DNA of 64,000 bases from Carya illinoinensis (taxonomy: Eukaryota; Streptophyta; Magnoliopsida; Fagales; Juglandaceae), in contig NC_056759.1 of NCBI RefSeq assembly GCF_018687715.1, positions 3,575,501 to 3,639,500 of the forward strand, read 5' to 3'. Of this stretch, positions 51,107 through 64,000 are shown piece by piece. A model generated the notes under the pieces. That model did no database searches. It was given only the letters and a program-made list of their open reading frames with translations, and had not been told where the DNA came from. Both the position numbers and the translations under genes were made by a program. Position 1 is the first letter of the stretch; each line of letters starts with the position of its first letter.

Positions 51107-53249
51107 AAGTGTGCATCTACTACATTTGTTGTTCCGTAGAACGACTCTTGACATATTAGCTACAGTATATGTTAGGTCCTCTTCATGTCTGACAAGGAAC
51201 TATACATGGACCAACTGATTATTTTAATATTTCTCTTTTGATTATTTTAGACGATCCAGGGACAGTTGACTGGCCATTGAACTTGGCCAGCAAATAACCT
51301 GTGATTTTGTCAATGTTTACATGATGCAGTTCTAAAAATTAAACTTACATTAATTCATAAGAATATATGAAGTGTATTTTTTAACAAAGTTATTAATTAA
51401 TATATGAAGTGTATTTGTAAAATATTAAAAAAAAATTATCAAATATTATTAAAATATATAATATCATATTATTATTTGAAATTTAAAATGGCTAGTCTAT
51501 ATGAATTAATATAGCTAGAGATCCATATTTTGGCTAAAAGACCACATTGAAGTTCTATTTTAGATTTGGCAATGGCTAGCCCATTGCCAATGCTCTAAGA
51601 TGAGTTGAAATATGAGTAGTGTCTAGATTAACACAATAAAAATTAATTACTAAACGTATAAAGTAGATTGTGTCATGTCACATGTTAATTAAACGGGTCG
51701 GATTTGGGTTTATTTTTATCCCATTTTATTAAATGGTTAAGGACTCGGGTTGATTCATATAGTATAATACTTATGACATTTTATCAAAATAATAATAATA
51801 CTCATGACATGACGACACAAACACAATTTGCGAATACAAATTCCCACATTTATAAAATACAATTACTTAGAACTCTTTTAAAATGGATGATATTTTTATA
51901 AAATTGGAATTCTTTTTAAAAAATAGATAATTTTATTAGTGGATTGCAAAATAAATTATAAAGTAATTATCAAAGAGTCACCAAGTGTATTATTACCATT
52001 TTTGAGTTGTTCAATTTTAAGATTAGATCATTCACATCCGGCTTGATATAAGCACAAATTTGCCAAAATATGAGAAAAAGTGATTAACTTCTTGCCAAAA
52101 TCATCCCACATTCGGGTTGATAAAATAGAGCATAACTTCAAGCTTGTAATAGTAGGTCCCTATAATTTATCCTTGTTGTACCTCTCCAAACCTATTTATA
52201 TGAGTATTTTATTAACCCTCGACACATTTATATAAAAGAAATGATAGTTGTAGTCGTGAGTATGCAAACGTCGAGTAATCATTTTGAAATAAATAAATAA
52301 ATATGAAATCTACATAATAAAAATTAATGTTTTAATAATGAACCTAACTCTTTTTCAAATAAATTACACAAAATTTATGCATTCTACGATTATATGTAAC
52401 ATGACTCTTTATATAAATACAAGCAAACTAAATTGGTTTTGGAATATCAATTCCTCGTATTTATACTACAAATTATGATTATTTGGAAAAGCCCAAAAAT
52501 CTTGAAAATTTGACCATTGAAAAAAACAAAAATTGTTAGAGTTGAAAATATGACCATTAGAAAATGAAAAAAAACTTTAGGTTAAAATTTTCAGATTTTA
52601 AATAAATATTAATGCTACGAAATTACAGATTTTAAAATATTAAGTTTGCAAGAGATAAATAATTTAAAAATTTCTAAAATATTTCATTAAAGATGAATTG
52701 TTGAAAACACAAGGAAACAAATAATGAGTAGTAAAAAATGCGAAAATAAATTAGTTAAAAAAATATTAAAGAGATATTAGTTTAATACAGTAAAAAAATA
52801 GACATGAAAACTGCCACTCTTAAAAAAAAAAATTAAAAAAAATCTACAATTAAAATATAATTTTTTCAAATAAATCTTAAATTTTTTAATTTTTTAAAAA
52901 AAGATTTGTGCAAAATTTACGAAACCTGCCACTACAAATATCATTTTTTATGTTTTACGAAGAAAGGGCGAGAGAGCAGCCTATGAGAACTGGAAGACGT
53001 CCAGGGGAGAGTGAGTGAGTGCCTCTGTGTCGGAAAACCGATCTGCTACCCCCCCCATCTTCAATAAAGACCAATCATACTATATCCTACCTTCCCTCTC
53101 TCATCTCTCCCTCACCAATATCATCCTTGGATGCCCTCATTTCCATCCTCTGCCATCCAAACTGTCCGACTCTCCGTCCTACGTTCGGAACTTCACCAGC
53201 TATAAACTACCACAATCCAGAATCCAGAATCCACCTCTCTCTCTCTCTA
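51107..53249. other. AT-rich intergenic DNA and PPR 5' leader
   Basis: 51.1-52.9 kb is AT-rich without a recognised gene. From about 52.95 kb the DNA becomes C/T-rich, the probable 5' UTR of the PPR gene; an in-frame ATG at 53019 exists, but the sequence after it is low-complexity. Confidence 0.5.
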
Positions 53250-55787
53250 ATGGAAGGTGCTCTCTTTAATAGCCGGCCGGTGTATCCCATCCCGACCAAC
53301 AGACCCGCCCAACCTAACCCGCCTCTGAAATTCACTTCAACAACACTGCCGCCCCCTCCTCAATCCCCGTCTCCTGCCTCGTTCCCCTTAGACACTCTCC
53401 TTCAGCACCTTCTTCACCTCTCTTCGCCTCCCAACACCACCCACAGGCTCAAACCCATACATCCACCTCAGCGCAGCAACGCCCCCTTCCCCGCCCTTAA
53501 CATTTCGGTTGATTCGGCCGAGGCAGAACACGAACTAGCCCATCCCAAAATATTAACTTCAGTTTCAGCCCCACAGTTTGAGAACAACAAAGAAGAGGCT
53601 CGACTAGAAAATGGAACTCTTGAATTCTTGTCAATAAAGTGTAAGTTCATGTTCAATTCAATTTTACAACAGCCTTTGACTAGTTTGAATGCATTCTTTG
53701 ATTCTGTCAAGTCTGAGTTGCGTGAAGTTGATTTGATCAGTCTCTTGAGAGCATTAGACCTTTCAGACAATCGGGAGAGAGCCCTTTTGTTGATTGAATG
53801 GGTTTCCATGAACTTAAGCTCTGAAAATGTGAAACTGGATAATCAGGTTATTGAATTAATGGTTAGGATTCTTGGGAAAGAGTCGCGGCATTTGAACGCG
53901 TTGAAGTTGTTTGATGTTATTCCTATTGAGGAATACTTGCTTGATATCCGAGCCTATACCACAATTCTTCATGCATTTTCTCGCGCTGGCAAGTACAGAA
54001 AAGCAATCGCTTTGTTTGAGAAGATAAAGGAAAGTGGTCTCTCCCCTACTTTGGTAACTTACAACGTGATGCTTGATGTTTATGGGAAGATGGGTCGTTC
54101 TTGGAATAAGATTTTAGTCCTCTTGGATGAGATGAGAAACAAAGGGCTTGAGTTTGATGAATTTACTTGCAGTACTGTGATATCTGCGTGTGGGAGAGAG
54201 GGCCTTTTAAAAGAAGCGAGGGAGTTCTTTGCCGGATTGAAGTCACAGGGGTATGCACCTGGAACTGTTACTTATAATTCTCTGCTACAAGTGTTTGGGA
54301 AGGCAGGGATATTCTCAGAGGCCTTGAGCATCTTGAAGGAAATGGAGGATAATAACTGCCCACCTGACTCAGTTACTTACAACGAGCTTGTAGCAGCTTA
54401 TGTCAGAGCTGGATTCTATGAAGAAGGAGCAGCTGTCATTGACACAATGACACACAAAGGTGTATTTCCCAATGCTGTTACATATACCACGGTAATAAAC
54501 GCTCATGGCAGGGCAGGAAAGGAGGACAAGGCCTTAAGGCTGTTCAACCAGATGAAGGAGTTGGGTTGTGTTCCTAATGTATGCACATACAATGCTGTTC
54601 TCTCAATGCTAGGGAAAAGATCGCGATCAGAAGAGATGATAAAGATACTCTGTGATATGAAGTTACATGGATGTGCTCCAAACCGTATTACATGGAACAC
54701 AATGCTTGCCGTGTGTGGTGACAAGGGTAAACACAAGTATCTCACTCGCATCTTACGGGAAATGAAGCATTGTGGTTTTGAGCCAGATAGAGACACCTTT
54801 AACACTTTGATCAGTGCATATGGCCGGTGTGGCTCTCAAATTGATGCTGCTAAAATGTCTGAGGACATGATTGAAGCAGGTTTTACTCCTTGTGTTACCA
54901 CTTATAATGCTTTTCTAAATGCTCTGGCTCGTCGAGGTGATTATAGAGCTGCAGAATCTGTCATTCTAGACATGAGAAATAAGGGTTTCAAGCCAAACGA
55001 AACTTCATATTCACTGATGCTTCATTGTTATGCAAAGGGAGGAAATATCAGAGGCATAGAGAAGATTGAGAACGAAATTTATGATGGTCCTATTTATCCT
55101 AGTTGGATGCTTTTGAGAACTCTCATTCTTGCAAACTTCAAGTGTAGAGCACTAATGGGAATGGAGAGGGCATTTCTGGAATTGCAGAAGAATGGATATA
55201 AGCCTGATTTGGTTTTGTTTAATTGCATGCTCTCCATTTTCGCCAAAAAAAACATGTATGACAGGGCCCATGAGATGCTGCACTTGATTCATGAGAATGG
55301 GCTGCAGCCAGATCTCGTGACCTACAATAGCTTGATGGACATGTACGCTAGAGGGGGAGAGTGCTGGAAAGCAGAAGAAGTCCTTAAGGGACTACAAGAA
55401 TCTGGTGGGAAACCAGACCTCGTGTCTTACAACACTGTCATCAAAGGATTTTGCAGACAAGGGCTCATGCAGGAGGCTATAAGAACTCTCTCAGAGATGA
55501 CGGCCAGAGGGATTCGGCCCTGTATCTTTACATACAATACTTTTGTGGCAGGTTATGTTGGGCAGGGAATGTTTACAGAAGCGGATGAAGTATTAGGCTA
55601 TATGATTCAGAATAATTGCAGACCGAATGAGCTAACTTACAAGATTGTAGTGGATGGTTATTGTAAGGCGAGAAAATACAATGAGGCCATGGATTTTGTG
55701 TCAAAGATAAAGGGGATGGATAATTCTTTTGACGATCAGTTTGAACAGAGACTTGCTTCCCGCATCAGGGAGTTTTTGGAGTCATGA
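53250..55787 (+). CDS. P-class PPR protein, plastid, PPR10/At2g18940-like
   Basis: Intronless 845-residue pentatricopeptide-repeat protein, a sequence-specific RNA binder. N-terminus MEGALFNSRPVYPIPTNRP is a Ser/Pro-rich transit peptide closely like At2g18940, the Arabidopsis counterpart of maize PPR10, which protects plastid atpI-atpH and psaJ-rpl33 transcript ends; the orthology is from memory. The frame is open from 53019, but ATG 53250 is chosen on that likeness. About 17-18 tandem 35-residue repeats fill residues about 195-825. Position 5/35 pairs, read from the repeat starting at residue 232, are roughly TT, ND, SG, ND, ND, TN, NN, ND, NC, NN, SS, RD, ND, ND, NC, NN, KF. No E, DYW or SMR domain follows; the end is SRIREFLES. 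Length fits the family (about 790-820). Frame intact. Confidence 0.92.
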   Translation: MEGALFNSRPVYPIPTNRPAQPNPPLKFTSTTLPPPPQSPSPASFPLDTLLQHLLHLSSPPNTTHRLKPIHPPQRSNAPFPALNISVDSAEAEHELAHPKILTSVSAPQFENNKEEARLENGTLEFLSIKCKFMFNSILQQPLTSLNAFFDSVKSELREVDLISLLRALDLSDNRERALLLIEWVSMNLSSENVKLDNQVIELMVRILGKESRHLNALKLFDVIPIEEYLLDIRAYTTILHAFSRAGKYRKAIALFEKIKESGLSPTLVTYNVMLDVYGKMGRSWNKILVLLDEMRNKGLEFDEFTCSTVISACGREGLLKEAREFFAGLKSQGYAPGTVTYNSLLQVFGKAGIFSEALSILKEMEDNNCPPDSVTYNELVAAYVRAGFYEEGAAVIDTMTHKGVFPNAVTYTTVINAHGRAGKEDKALRLFNQMKELGCVPNVCTYNAVLSMLGKRSRSEEMIKILCDMKLHGCAPNRITWNTMLAVCGDKGKHKYLTRILREMKHCGFEPDRDTFNTLISAYGRCGSQIDAAKMSEDMIEAGFTPCVTTYNAFLNALARRGDYRAAESVILDMRNKGFKPNETSYSLMLHCYAKGGNIRGIEKIENEIYDGPIYPSWMLLRTLILANFKCRALMGMERAFLELQKNGYKPDLVLFNCMLSIFAKKNMYDRAHEMLHLIHENGLQPDLVTYNSLMDMYARGGECWKAEEVLKGLQESGGKPDLVSYNTVIKGFCRQGLMQEAIRTLSEMTARGIRPCIFTYNTFVAGYVGQGMFTEADEVLGYMIQNNCRPNELTYKIVVDGYCKARKYNEAMDFVSKIKGMDNSFDDQFEQRLASRIREFLES

Positions 55788-56500
55788 TTTCGTCCCACAT
55801 ATCTACTGGCATCTCTTTGTTAATAACTTGGGGAATACAGATGCAGAAATAAGGCCCGTGAATTGTGATTTTCAATCATTCTGTTTGTCCTTAAAACAGT
55901 TCAATGGATTGAGAATTTCAGGGGGTCACTTCAGAGTCAAGTTCTTCTTGTCCTGAATAGTGGTATTTTTATAGTAGTAGTATACAATAAGAGGCTTTCA
56001 TGGCTAGACGCAATTGTAAGCCTGTTAGGCTACGTGCCGGGGAGGATCATCGTAGCGTGCTGAACGGTAGAGGGCTGAAGAGGCATTGATCAGAAAGAGT
56101 TTAATTTCTTGATTTTTTTGAGTTTGTAAATTGTAGGTCGTTGCAAAGCTTCTTTTCTGAGTCTTATATGAGAAATGATTCTTAATCAGAACGAGGTTAA
56201 TCAGAATGAGACTAACTTGGATGGACATAGCTTTGTAACCAAACTGTTTGTCCGAGTCTATGCCGATTAAGCCTACCGCCCCGAAATTGCTTTGTTTCAA
56301 ATTTTTTCGTGGTCATAATCATCTCACACCATACATCATATATATATTTTAATTTTTTTAATATTATTAAACTAATTGAGTTAAAAAAAAATAAAAATTA
56401 AAAAATATGTGGTGTGTGAGATGATAAGTAGAAACTAGAATTATTCTTTTTATAAGAAAGTATTTTAGTTCTCATATTTCAGATTTTTATTTATTTTATT
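55788..56500. other. PPR 3' UTR and spacer
   Basis: The first 500 bases are probably 3' UTR; the rest is AT-rich. No gene seen. Confidence 0.5.
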
Positions 56501-58273
56501 TATGGGTGTACATAAAACTGAGCAACTGACCTAAACTGACCAGAACTGACCTTAAGATGCCAGAATCAACTGAAACCAGCGAAGAACCAGTTGGCGATCG
56601 AGAGAAATTCACATAAACTTATTTTGGTCGGTTCGGTCTACAATACACCTCTGAAAAAACCGATGAACCGACCGACAGAACCGTTATATATATATATATA
56701 TATATATTCCTTTTTATATAAATAAAATGATGTCGTTTCACTTAAGTTGTTTTGTGATGTTTAGGTTTCAAAAAAATAAAGTAAATGGTGCCATTTGGCT
56801 TAAGCCAAACGGTGCCGTTTTGTATTAGGTTAAAACTGCTCATTTGCCCCTTTGATTTCACTCATCTCTACTCTAAAGTCTGAACTCTCTCTCGATTCTC
56901 TCCTCTCGGTTCTCCAGTGGCCGCTCCGCTCCGCTCCACTCTACCTTGCCAGCTGCAGCTGCCGTCGTTCCCTTCATCAACTCAAAGCCTCCGTCTGACT
57001 ATCTCGGCTGCCCTTTCTCGACATTTAGAAAGGTAAATTTTTAATTTACTTGATTTGAGATTTAGAAAGTAGTTTGGTGTTTGGTGTTGATGGTGTATAT
57101 TAATTATTAAAAATGACATTCTGTCCTTTGCATGACTATTATTTTCTGTTCAACATGAATTTGTGAATATACCTAAAGCACACGGTGAACGATTGATTGA
57201 TAAGTACAAGAAACTAAGTTTTTTTAGTTGATTGGTAAGAACACATGCTGCTCTGGCTGTAATTTTATGCTACTATTTTACATTGATAATGAAGCAAGTT
57301 TTGGAGGTCTTTGGTTTATTTGACTTCTGTAGATGTGGCAAATTTTTACATCGGTCGTATGCTTGCAATATGAGACTAAATGCCATAACATTTATTTGTA
57401 TTATGCCTCTTATTGGTGCTGTTGGTCTCCACAGAAAGAGATTCTCCTTTATTGCTGTAAAGCAGTTAGAATAGAAGTTTATATTGTCCAACTTTTGATT
57501 TATGAGGCACTTAGTTTATCTTTTGTTTTGTTGATTTGGTGGAGATAAAATGAGATTGATTTGTTGATTCGGCACCAATTGATCTTCGAGAGGTCATGGA
57601 TAATGTAGAGAGTTTTGTGGTAGAATCTGGTAGTGTATTCATTCAATATTCATTTATTTTTATAAGTTAAATTAATTTATTTTTTGATTATCGAAATTTA
57701 TTAATATTTGATGTTTAATCTTAATTTTTTTTCATATTTATATAGAGCTGGGAGCATAATTAGACATCGCAACTATTGAATATTGAAAACTTTTCGAATA
57801 TGGAATGAAGAATTAAAGATCTAAGATTTTAATTTTAATTTGTGTTAGTTGCTTGCTTACTTAAAACAATTTGTGTTGGTTTGTATTTATATTAAACATA
57901 TACTCATTTAGTGGACACGTTTATTGATTACATAATAGTTAGTAGTTAATAGTTATTAACTTATTAGATTTTAGAGCATTATTTAGTAATTACTACTTAC
58001 TATTATTAGTTTCTTAAATAGTAATTAGTTTTATTGTTTTAAACTAGTAATGAATTTTAAAAATATAAAAAGAAAAGTTTAAAATATTGTAAATATTGAT
58101 TAATAAATTTACTAGATTGAATAAAAAAGGCCTAAAAAATAATTGAAATGAACAAAAAAAACCTTCTCAAAAGGGGCCCAAAAGAATGGCTCAAATAGAT
58201 CCAAACTGTCGAACTGAATCGGTTCCGGCCAGTTCCATCCCCGTAAACGGTCGGTTTCGGTCAGCAACACTAG
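56501..58273. mobile_element. hAT-like repeat related to the 49619 element
   Basis: Starts TATGGGTGTACA and passes into AACTGACC/ACCGA-rich subterminal DNA. It shares the palindrome family (AAATGATGTCGTTT at 56725, AAATGGTGCCATTT at 56783, AAACGGTGCCGTTT at 56807) and the phrase TTTCACTTAAGTT with the 49619 element, and returns to ACCGGTT-type DNA near 58.2 kb. The right end is uncertain (CAGCAACACTAG near 58273, or later). No target duplication was found. A C/T-rich stretch at 56870-57030 ending AAAG/GTAAAT looks like a 5' exon and donor, but nothing coding follows. Confidence 0.45.
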
Positions 58274-58590
58274 AAATTTCTGACGGTCGGTCTGTTGTCG
58301 GTTCGGCGCAAAACCAAACCAGGATCGGTTTTTATTAATTTTTATTTATAATTTTATAAATTTATTTATATTTCCCAATAACGAATCAAGTCGGTGCGCA
58401 AAAATAAATGACACTGGCAAACCCATAACAATCCGCACTCCGCTTTGTGCCGCACGATGTACAGAGAGACCTTCTTTGGCTAAATCGCCGAACGCTGCCC
58501 GCCATTCATTTCCTGTCTGCTGAACGGAGAATCGATAGATCGAGAAAGAGAAAGAGTCTTCCTTCTTTTGGGTAATCCGAATAATTATAA

Positions 58591-62355
<3,765 letters not shown>

Positions 62356-63957
62356 TTCAGAGGATAGAGAATATATAGAAAGCAGTCGCAAAGGTGTCAG
62401 TAGGAGCCTTCAACTGCAAAATGTGAGATCATTCCCTGGAATCTTTCTGTGGAGAATGTTGTTTCTGTCACTAATAGCTTCGTTAAAAATGTTATCTTAG
62501 TCAGGATGTGTATCAGGTGGTTGCTCATAACGCATTATATTGTATGGGGTTGTTCTGGCTTGGGATAAAATTCTAATTGGCTTTCGACGAGTGACTTGAG
62601 ACATGTCTGTTCTGTGAGGTTTGCATGAGACTTGCCCTTCAATACGTGCTGACGGATTATTCTTCACTCTTTAGTTTAGTAGTATTTGAATGTACAGGTA
62701 GGTTTATGTATGTAGGTTTAGTTTCTACTTGTTCTGCCCATGGGGCTGCTTAAGGTTCTGTAAATTGAACCAAAACAACTGAAAGAGATGCATCTTAATA
62801 ATACGGGCTACTGCTCGAGCCCTTTATATGTAATGGACTCTGCATTCAGTTTTACTCACTTTTGGAACTTGTCATCCTGCTCAAAAGAGAAGCAAGAGGA
62901 GAAGGTTGGGAGGCAGGAATATTGAAGCAGAGATAATATCCACATCTCTGACGCGCATGGTGATGTACGGACAGTCTGATCTGGTCCAGATCAAAATTTT
63001 CTGACCCTGTAGTGCTCGCAGGGTTAATACTTTTCTCGCCTGAGAAGCAACTTCGTTCTACTTTTTTATTTTTATAGGCCAAAATGCATTTGCTGCTCGT
63101 CTTTTTGCTTGTCATTTTGATAGTAGTTTGCCGTGTATATTTCTTCCTTATTCAGTCAGGAGTGGTAATTAGGTGGCTGCTCATACTGCATTATATCGTA
63201 CGGATTGTTCGGTGTTTATGAATTGTTCCGCTTTCTGATTTTTTTTTTTTTTTTTGTGAAATTTTTTTTTTATCAATTCTCTTATCCGGAAATGATGATA
63301 ACCAAATAATATACTTCATTTCACATTAAAAATAGAGAGAGCTAGTTTTTGTCGAGTAAAGCATAATTAACCCATATAAAATGCTAGTTTTTACATTTAT
63401 CGTTTGCGTTGGAACAACTCATCACGGCTACTGTTCCTAATGGGATTAGGAACAATTATTTATGAGGTTGAAGTTGTGTTATTATTCAATGACACAACAC
63501 GCATGTATGTGATGTGGATTACCTTAAAAGCTACTCAAACGTAACTTATCCAACAAAACAACTCAAAAATATCCCTCATAATTTGTTTTATTTTATTTTT
63601 TAATTTTTTAATGGTTGGCCTTCGAAGTTCAAACTCACTAAGTAGACGACAGTAGGACGGTGTCAGACAGAACAGAACAGAACAATATTTAGCCCTTCAC
63701 AAAGCCTATCTTCCTGTCTGTACACCAGAGTTAGATTCCCATTCCTATCCTCCCCATCCCCATGTGCAGCATTACCCTAATATTCCCTAAAAAACACACA
63801 CACATCTTTAACTTGAACCCACTTCAGTTGCCTGCTTTCTCTCCCTCCGAATCTTGATTGTTTACTTTCTCTCTCTCTCTCCCCAAATTCACTTTCCCCT
63901 CACGCTCCCCACACTCTTCACTCACACTTTCTATCTCTGTTTTCCACGATTCCCTCA
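62356..63957. other. ZTL 3' region and upstream region of the next gene
   Basis: The first several hundred bases are likely ZTL 3' UTR. A diverged 60-bp direct repeat occurs at 62496-62554 and 63151-63210. T-runs at 63240-63270. From about 63835 the DNA becomes CT-rich, a typical plant 5' UTR, leading to an ATG at 63958. Confidence 0.5.
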
Positions 63958-64000
63958 ATGGCTATCAACCGAGACTCCACCACTCCGCCTCCTATGATCG
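63958..64000 (+). CDS. N-terminus of a gene running off the window
   Basis: After a CT-rich, CACACA-containing leader, ATG opens MAINRDSTTPPPMI and runs to the window end. The context (TCA-ATG-GCT) is a normal plant start. Fourteen codons are too few to name the family. Confidence 0.5.
   Translation, partial: MAINRDSTTPPPMI

Noticed and set aside
50521..51154. 195-residue Pro-rich open frame and overlapping frames on both strands
   Set aside because: All six frames are long because of GC bias; no conserved motif and no splice or start context.
53019..53249. Extended N-terminus of the PPR protein from ATG 53019
   Set aside because: The extra 77 residues are low-complexity, and MEGALF at 53250 matches the known N-terminus of close relatives.

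Overview
The window is nuclear DNA of a eudicot plant. Genes are split by GT-AG introns, intergenic DNA is very AT-rich, and LINEs, a SINE, CACTA, hAT, MITE, copia and TRIM copies are frequent. The density and type of short retroelement tails suggest a woody eudicot (Fagales/Juglandaceae would fit), but that is an impression. No organellar or bacterial sequence, tRNA gene, rRNA gene or CRISPR array was seen.

Layout. 1-2.6 kb: 3' end of a villin gene (+), its intron littered with LINE tails. 4.7-5.05 kb: last-exon remnant of a class III peroxidase. 5.08-23.5 kb: a decayed LINE split by a 17.5 kb CACTA (En/Spm) transposon (5714-23212, target duplication TCA). The CACTA carries an apparently intact TNP2-type transposase gene and a six-exon TNP1/TNPA-type gene, both on the minus strand. 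25.4-26.9 kb: two-exon plant-specific coiled-coil protein gene (-). 27-37.5 kb: gene-poor AT-rich DNA with a MITE cluster. 37.5-37.9 kb: a complete TRIM retroelement. 38.2-40.6 kb: three-exon gene for a small plastid-targeted membrane protein (-). 42.1-47.2 kb: twelve-exon homogentisate phytyltransferase gene (VTE2/HPT, tocopherol synthesis) (-). 49.6-51.1 kb: an 825-bp non-autonomous hAT element with 8-bp target duplication, then a GC-rich element with inverted ends. 53.25-55.79 kb: intronless P-class PPR gene resembling At2g18940/maize PPR10 (+). 56.5-58.3 kb: a second hAT-like repeat. 58.67-62.36 kb: two-exon ZEITLUPE/ADAGIO blue-light photoreceptor gene (+), with a SINE and a LINE tail in its intron. 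From 63958: first codons of another gene (+).

The host genes are unrelated housekeeping or regulatory loci: actin bundling, vitamin E synthesis, plastid RNA binding, and clock photoreception. They do not form a pathway cluster. The most unusual unit is the CACTA element. Both ends, the target duplication, the interrupted LINE reading frame, both transposition genes and a plausible shared leader exon can be read directly, and the TNP1-type gene holds five in-frame 126-bp repeats.
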